The notes beneath the pieces are model-generated. The model had not been told where the DNA came from, ran no database searches, and saw nothing but the letters and a program-made list of their open reading frames with translations. Positions 10,294-19,200 of a DNA stretch of 24,761 nt are shown piece after piece. Position 1 is the first letter of the stretch. Each line of letters begins with the position of its first letter. A program made the translations under genes and the position numbers. The stretch is from Saccoglossus kowalevskii (Eukaryota > Hemichordata > Enteropneusta > Harrimaniidae), in the NCBI RefSeq assembly GCF_000003605.2, contig NW_003107089.1, forward strand, positions 1,317,729-1,342,489. Direction: 5' to 3'.

Positions 10294-13200
10294 CTGATGG
10301 AGAAGTGAAATAAAAAGTTATTAATCTGTTCTATTTGGCCTCGAAAATATCCATATGATTCTGCTCAAATTGGTTTTCTAAAAAAGGGTGGTGAGATGAT
10401 TTGTTTTTTTAGTGAAATTATTTTGACGGCGCACACATTTTGCAAGTTTAATCAATCTGTCAACAGAGGGACTTATTACAACTCATGGTTCCGATTCGCA
10501 GCGCCCTCTGGCGCCGAAGCGTTTCTGTGATATCAATAATGTTTTGTATGGTCATTTAAAATATAGCGAATATTTAAAATACATCTTTTTATACAATGAA
10601 TTTATATAGAAACAATATCGGGCTGTCTCAACGTTTTTTGCACCAATTTACGTCATGGTCGCTAGCGGGCGCAACGGTGACCGTGACCGTTCACAACACA
10701 GTAAAATGGAATAGAACAACAGTGAATAAAATAATCAGTTTTAACCATACAAACTGGAAATCAATTCACTGTACCTGTATCTACATTGGTTATATTTGGC
10801 CGTGTACCATTTTCCATAAAGCTTGTCTGCACTTCAGTTCCACCGGGTCCGTCAACGTACATTAACGTTGTATACGGTAAACCATCAAGTCCAACTCTCT
10901 TGTCATTGACCCCTGAATAAATAAAACACGATTACTAAGATGCCCAGCGGCAGTAGCATTTAAAAGTTGTTCATTTCCACTTGCCATGATCCGCAGAAAA
11001 CTTCTCACTGGCCCCTAGAAGCATTATAAGGGCTTTGATTTTGAACGGTTCAAGAGAAATCGTATCTAACAAAATCCTGAAATCAAATTAGAAGTCCTTT
11101 TAAAATACGTGCAAAACGCGCAGTTTGATGTTTGATTTGACGATTAGACACTAATGACGAGCTTCAGTGTGGGCTAGATTCCGTGCTCCAATATTTCAGG
11201 ATTCGTTGCCATGCCAACTGATTTTATCATTGTCCATGATGGGCACAATAATCAATACACAAGCAGCCTGTTGGCTGAGATAGCTCCGCTGTTAGCAATG
11301 CACATTTTAATTAAAGAACTGAAGATATCATCACGAAATGAACAAATCTGAGAGAGGTTTACCTGAAGTACCTATATGTATAATATCGAAGCAATCAGAC
11401 TTGCGGTTTTTAACAAGAAGTCCAAAATACCAATTTTTACCAAAAATAACAAAAATATTCACCAAAATTAGAGAATTGAAGATATCATCACGAAATGGAA
11501 CAAATCTAAGAGAGGTCTACCCAAGGTACATATACACCAAGTATCAAAGCATTCAGGCTTGTAGTTTTCAAGAAGAAGTTGAAAAAGTCGACAGCGAAGC
11601 GAACAAGACTCATTTACGAAGCACGCCATATTCTTCCATCTACCGACAATCTATTTCACTCACGTCGTGTCATATTTACAGCCAGGGTAATTACAAAGAA
11701 AATACTATTTGACACAATGAACCCGCGAATTGGTGCAAGTCTGGGCTGTTAAGAATGGGCTGTAGAATTTTAGAAATAATAAAATTTCAACAGACGAAAA
11801 CAATTTTTTTTAGAATTGAGTACAAAATTAATGTGAATAAAATATAGCGTCAGACATGTGTGAATACAATTGCATAACATACAACTCCTCCTCCTGTCCC
11901 CCTGATTTAAAATTTGTAACAGATGTCAGTAATCTTTAGTAAACAGGAAACTGAATTGTAACATTGTAACAGTGTATTACTAAATATGCGCACACGAGGA
12001 GTGTGACCTATACGAGTCCTGCTATGATAGGTGTATAGTATATTTCACATAATTTTGTTGATTAAATTTATCAATTTCCTTATCTGGAAGCCCTCATCTA
12101 TTTAATGTCCGTATATTGGACAGATTTGAGAGTAAAGAGCCGAAGAAAATTGACACTCTGGCGACGAGGAAAACAGACTGACGTAACATGTACTGATGAG
12201 AACAATAGAACCTTTATATGTCGTATTTGGTTGGAAGAAGATTTTCATATTGCATTGCTGATGACTGAACAGTCGGGGCAGCCACATCTCCGTCTCGGAT
12301 GCGAGTCACTGCGTTTGTAATTCAATCACGCGAATTTTGAATACGCGAAATTTGAAATTACATATATTTTTTTTTTTTATTTATCGTTCGCAGATATAAA
12401 TTTCAGAAGGGGTCGTCACTACAGTTGGGAAAAACGTTGAAATCTTTCATTTGCAGGTAGAAGGGAAACTGACCACACCAGAAGTACATGCGGACGGCAC
12501 TGTGAATGATCAAGTGGGTTTCAACATTTTTTGAGATTTAAAAAATAACATTTATAAATATTTTAAAAAGAGTAACAGCTTTTCCTTACAAACGTATATA
12601 AACCAAAATGAAGAAAATGATCGTAGTTGGTTCGGAGTTTCGCGTCTGCTCGGCCTCCTTAATAACTCTATACTGGCAAACCCATCGTAGATATACATAC
12701 CAAGTATAGGATTTCCTCTCGAAGGATATCCTACTATCGCATTAACATGACTGTGGTCGGCTGTCACAATAGTTAAGGTGTCCGTTGAACTTGTCATATC
12801 TAAAACAGTCTTAACGGCGTCATCCATCGCAATGGTGTCAACCAGGGCATGGTATGCAATGCCGTCGTGATGACTGTGATCAATTCGTCCACCTAGATAG
12901 AAAAATATAATGAAAACGACGACGTTATCGGAAGTTGCACGGTGGTATACATATTTCCAGATTTCCCTATCACGATCAAGAGTGTAAAATCTATCATCGC
13001 TTTTGGTACAACCAACTTCATTAACATTCCATTATAACTGACCGAACAAACACCTCTCAAAAGTGTTTCTACATTGTCAGATATTATGCCAATGGTTTAT
13101 GTACCAATTGCACAGTTGTGGCACTGCATGTACATCACTGCTGTGTCTCGACCGATTCGCATGACATTTTGTTCCACGAAGTAATAACTAACCTTCAATT

Positions 13201-16200
13201 AAAAGTAGGAATCCCTTGTCATTTTTCTGTAAAATCCTGACGGCCTTGTCTACCATCTCAGCTAGTGTCGGTTCCCCGGCGATGTCCTTGTCTCTGTTGC
13301 CATGGTACTGCATGTGACCGTTTTCAAATAAACCTAAAAAAGTGATTTGCAAATTACATTTTGTCGGTGTTTGTGTTTCAAATCCAAGCAGTTCGTAGGG
13401 CTGTTCTTGCTCAGGGAAATCTCAGCAAATTTCGGCCTTTGTTTACACCGGTGATGTTCGTGAAAATGCCTGGATGTCCGCCCCGATAATGCAACCTGAA
13501 CACGGGTAACGTATTTTTTAGTGTTAAGAAATTAGAATGTTTTTAACGCAGATTTACACCTTGACAGCCCAGTACATATTATTACGTGTTTAATCTCTTA
13601 ACGGTTAACAGATGCATCAGCTTACAGGAATGTAACTACAAATGAGTGTTTTTACCTATAACATGGAACTATAGTTCCATGCCTATAATTATGTGAACAT
13701 ATTTTAATCTGAAAAAAAGTTAAATTTTCGTATGATCTCATATTGAGACGTCGAAAGTCGTTGTAATTAATTTTTTTCATAGCAAATTTTAGTACCGCAA
13801 GTGAAAAAATCACCAAAATTGATAGGTTATTAATGATCGGGAGTAATGTATATATCTTCCTAAACGTCCACGTTCAACCCGTAATCTACTGAGGATGATG
13901 GTTTATTACTCACCAAGCAAATAGTCGCTCTTAGACGGATCCACCGCGTCAAACTGTTTTTGGTTCCAAACGTAGGAAGCGTTACCATCTTGCGACCGCT
14001 TGGCTATCCACTCATCAATCAAATTGCGTTCATCGGTACGGGCGCCGAACGAATTCATATCCTCGGGATCTCGCTCGTCTATACGAAGGAAATGCTTCCT
14101 GCCACCACCAAGCACCACCTACCGGTAAAGATGACATCAGTAGTCAGTAAAGCCGATGTAGCATATTCGGGACATAGAAAATAAAAAAGAGCTTCGCGGC
14201 CCGACAAGTTGGTGTTACTTGAAACAAGTCCTCTATCCAATTCAGGGAATATGGAATAGAGATTGGTGGCGTTGACTGACCTGAATGTCCTTATCCAGAA
14301 GTTGTAGCGCAATATCGGTGCAGCCGTGTAGCCGCTGCTCCACTGGAATTTGGTTGTTGCTCTCCCATTCTCGTTCGGCTGAGTGCGCATATGCACAAGC
14401 CGGTGTGGCGTGTGTGACCCGTGTGGTTGTCACGATGCCAGTAGATTTGCCTACAAGAACAAATAAAAAAAGAATTGCAATACAGTGAAGTGTTGTTTCA
14501 ACCAAACATTTTTATATGATGCTATCACATGATCAGTAAATGTTAAAATATGTCCATAGCAACGCTGGATTTGATATTAAACATTATAAAAAGAAGCTTA
14601 CCAGCTTCATGCGCTAATTGAAGCACAGAAACCACAGGAGAGCGCAGTCCCGACTTGCAATCTTTTCGAACAGCGCCATCATGTACACCAACGACACCCG
14701 CTTTTGTTTTCACACCGCATAGAATTGCCGTTGCTGTTCCCGCAGAGTCCGCTACTTGCTGATCTGTGTTGTATGTCTGAAAAATCAGGCGAAGAAAATA
14801 ATTTTATTTTTGTATATGCATATTACATTCACCGTACCAGCAAGATTCGCGTGCAGTCGCATTATTTGGACACTTTCTGATAAAGGAGGTTCAGCCGAAT
14901 TGAGATTATATCTATTGTTCTTCATACTTTCATTAGAATGTGTTCATATCGTCAGGACAACGAAAATGAAAAAAAAACTGGTTCACCAACAATTATTCGA
15001 GATACTTGAGCCTAAACTATCATGGAAAATTGTCAAAATTGGTATTTTTACACTAGTTTTGGTGATAGGATTAGTTTTTCATATCTCCAAATTTTGCTCG
15101 GTGCCATGCGATGAAAATTATTATTGACATGGAAAAATGACATTTAGTGAGTTTTCAGAGTGTTAACAGTTTTCCATTAGATACAATGGGACGTTATCTT
15201 CCACAACGCATTGCGTACTTGTGCAGTTAAATGTTCATTAAGTGCAAATACAAGAACACCGGACCGTCCGACACATTGCTGAGACAAACATGAACTGTTA
15301 TGCCAAGTGTAAACTGGCGTAAAAAAATGTATGTTTCCACCGTTGATATAAGGAGAAGTTACAATCCATACCTTGGCAAGGGCAACGTACGGCAGTGAGT
15401 CCATGTGCAGCACTGTTTCCTCGCCTGTCTTCCCGTCGAGCTGTCCTTTCAAAATCCGAGCCGAAGTTATGGTCGGGAAACCCATACCATCGCCCAGAAT
15501 TATAACCACGTTTTTGGCTACATTTCTATTCAGTGTTTCTAATTTCAAAGCGTTTCGAAGAGTTTGTTCAGCTTGCTTATTCCATTCTTCGGGTGCTGTC
15601 AACAAAACAAAATAACACAAAAGAAACACACATTATATTATCGTTTTTCTACTGTTCCGTGACAGTTTCCTCATATATGACAAAACATGAACACTTTGCA
15701 TGTAATTTCTGGTGAACTATTAATTAAAAGCAAATAAGTGATGTCTCAATGAAACGACCATAGAACTGAAGCTGTGATCACAGTAGTGTGAATCTCAACA
15801 AAATGGCCACCAGTCGACCATTTTAAATTTAATCTGCAAAACAAAGTCATATGCATCAAAGAATGATAATGTTCAATGGATTTACCGGTATCGAGTTTTA
15901 ACGAAATCAATGCACATGGGAGCGAGATCCGGTTCCGAAATGGCAAAAAAGCTCGATACTAGTATATTCAAGTGCGCCCTCTCTGGTAATACTAGAGAGA
16001 TTTTCATCAAAGCGTTGATCAATCAATTGCTCGTTATAGCTGCAACACGAACACAATTGTACGGTAGAAGATTTTCTTCCCAGCCAGAGATTGAGCTGAC
16101 ATTTTACAATCTGTTACTTGATGGCTTAAAATCCAACTAATTAAATCAATTCAATTTATTAATTTGTCCCCCCCTCATTTTCACTATATCTTATAACACT

Positions 16201-19200
16201 AAAGAAACGCCAGCTATGAAATAAACAAATAAAACATAGTAGTATAAAATAATGATTTCAATAGTTTGCACAGACCGACCCATGCTGAGTCAGAGGCTCC
16301 GCACCGGACCCCGCGCTGTAGGTCGAAGGGACTGAAAAAAATGCATCGGCAATCGACAACACAACTCTACTATACTATATACTGTAACAGTGTTTGCAAT
16401 GTCGAACACCTCTGTTCAATTCGCACATTAAGAACATTAAGATTGTATTTATACAGTAGACTGGACGTTTACTCTGGTTAATTACATTTATATGTAGTTT
16501 GAGGTCATCCAGGAAATTAATCCACATTACAACCAATTAGATAGTCTGCAAAGGTACGTACTCTCTGTTTGAATAATAAATTGATTTGTTTTTCCCTGAA
16601 ACCAGACACTTTCCTCGACGTAGGCCAACCATGAGGTGATCACCACATATTGCAGCGAGGGGCCCGATGACACAAGTCGTGCCATCATTGCGAGACACAT
16701 GAGCACTGACTAGGCATATGGCATGGCAGTGTCTGAAATTCAATTAAATGACAACCTCATTCCAGATTCAAAATTAGAATATGAAGACCTTTTAGTTGTC
16801 CGAGATAGCACAATGGCGATGTTATGATATATACGTTATGACTAAAATATATCAGATTAATTATTTGATGATAAATTTAGCACAACACGTATACATGAGG
16901 GTGTCTTTATCACATGATTAATATGTTTTAATGTGTATATCCGGCAATACCATATGTGACCATATCTCATATTATAAATAACAACGTCGTAAATTCATGC
17001 CAAATGTATAGACTATTAAACTCTACGTGGAGTTCCAGTCGTTATCCTCGGGGGCGGAGCTACGTCGCAGAATGTTCCGCGTTGCTAAGACGCGCACCAC
17101 TTCTGCACACCACTGTACCGTGCATTTCTATGGGCTCTGTGCGAGCTGCTGTGGAACGCAGGTCAAAGACCGGAGAAAATAGCTAAATTCGAGAAAACAG
17201 TACAAACTCAACTTCGAAGTAATCCTGAACAACCAAATTTATGTATATTGCACATGCAGGGCTAATCTTGTTACGCTGTTCAGGAGAGTCTCAACAACTA
17301 TCCCAAAGTACCGTTTTCTGAGAGTTTTCGGCCATTGTTTTCACCGCGATGGTTGCCAGGCGGTGAAAATGCCTGGATGTCCGCCCCTGAGAATACGCCA
17401 TACCACTAACGCCCAAGTGCGATCATAGTAATGCAAACGCCACACGCACGATTGGAATGTCCCAAGAAATGTAGTAATATTCTGAGTAATGCTAAACGTT
17501 CATTGGCCAGCTTATAGGTTATGCGCGCATAATCTCGCGATCGCCTCTATTTATGTTGACGTCATATTTAATTCAACCAATTAAATAGCGACCGTAGCGT
17601 CGTAGCTCGGCGTTGCCAGAGGCGCGACATATAAGGAGTGAGATTACGCATACATCTAGGACAATCGTCAAGTAAATGCTGGAAAAGTCTATGAATGTAG
17701 GCGATTTCACCCCCGAAACAATTCTAACTTTGGGAATCTTTGTTAACAGATACTCGCCCGGGGTAATGTACAGCGTTGCTGCCTTGGGGACAACACACTA
17801 CTTGATATATTAAGTTCAGCATAAGAGCTTCAATGATCTGCGTTTACCTCCATGAATGAACATACATGAACATGTTTAAAATTAGAAAAGACGATTTCGA
17901 AATATTCAGACCTTCTGTGCTTAGATCTAGTAGCTATTGTCTCACCGGGTGCCTCATTTTCTACATTATACACTGTGATGTAATAGTGTCACATACTTCA
18001 TTCAACAAATACAAGCGAGGACAGTTAAGTAATACCCAATTTATCAGCCATCAAACATCAAACTGAAAAATAATCAAGAAACAAGAGCTTTTTTTTTAAT
18101 TTGATGAATGCCAGCGCGTATCGATAAATAAGCCCTTGTGTCAACATTTAGCTTCTTACAGTACGCTGGCTGCGAAGTTCTAGGCAAGGTCAACATAATT
18201 TCACCATTTATAAATCACTATCTAATTTTCAGCTTTTTTAAATTTTGCGTTAATCCACCAGCTACAACGCGGTCGCTGATTGGCTACCCAAACTGTCAAT
18301 CACTTGGTCGGTGTATAATAATTGCAGGGCAGGGATCGCTTGAATAATGGGCTCGACTGCCTATAGACCATAATTCGGCCATAATTTAAACAATATTTAA
18401 TGTGTGAGGAACCCAAGCCGAATCCAATATGACTGTGGGGATTCATTATTGTTGTTATAATTCTCTCCCATTAGAAATAAAAAAAAATAGTTAAATTTGG
18501 TCGAAGCTTTTATTTAACAAGCTATGACGTCATACAAAAACCGTAATTCTGATAGTGATTTATAACATACAATAATGGGAAGTGCATTGTCCTTCATTCC
18601 CTCTAATTCTGTGACGTCATTGGCAAAGAACGTTTGTACACCAGCTCAACTTTCAAAGCATTTAATATTGTATTGTCCTAGGTATACGTTGTATACATGT
18701 ATATAACGGGAACAAAATGCTACAGACATGTAAAATATTGCACGCCATTGTTTGTTTAAAACATATATTAATGTCAGTCTACTACTAAGCAAACCATTTA
18801 ACTGATTAATTTATGTACTTTTACTGTTGTACAAATAAAAGACAATAAATCACTTTTTTCGGGAGTCATAAAAGCAACTCATGGAAATTCGTTAATTATT
18901 TGGGTCATTCGTTTCACTGATAACGTCATGAAATATAATGAGGACAATACTTTAAACGTATAGCACGCTCAAATTAAGTCTAAATCTGAGGTTAGTTAAA
19001 CGAGATGAACAATCAACTTTTTCGCAGGGGTTCGTGCTAAGGGTAGGTGACGGGTAAATGACGGGTAGGTGACGGGTAAATGACGGGTAAATGACGGGTA
19101 GGTGACGGGTAAATGACGGGTAGGTGACGGTAGCTGACGAGTCAATGACGTGTAAATGACGGGTAAATGAAGGGTAGGTGACATGCATGCAAAGGTGCGT

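Larger units (their letters stand above)
13334..13913 (-). other. Alkaline phosphatase intron 5
   Basis: 580 bases, GTGAGT donor and TTTTTAG acceptor. It holds one copy of a dispersed repeat (13394-13490) and a perfect 20-bp palindrome (13662-13681). Confidence 0.85.

Noticed and set aside
10596-10865. 89-codon plus-strand frame
   Set aside because: Antisense shadow overlapping phosphatase exon 8.
12552-12700. Extension of phosphatase exon 7 through its open reading frame
   Set aside because: Homology stops at the GTATGT donor at 12700, and exon 8 continues the family sequence in the right phase.
14756-15127. 123-codon plus-strand frame with a hydrophobic C-terminal segment
   Set aside because: It is antisense to phosphatase exon 3 and intron 2, resembles no family, and its composition is that of AT-rich non-coding DNA.
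15910-16140. 76-codon plus-strand frame with a helix-rich look
   Set aside because: Short, unmatched and inside intron 1; no splice partners were found. Possible but unsupported.
19041-19182. CRISPR-like repeat array
   Set aside because: The units are 11 bp with no spacers, in an intron of an animal gene; it is a minisatellite.
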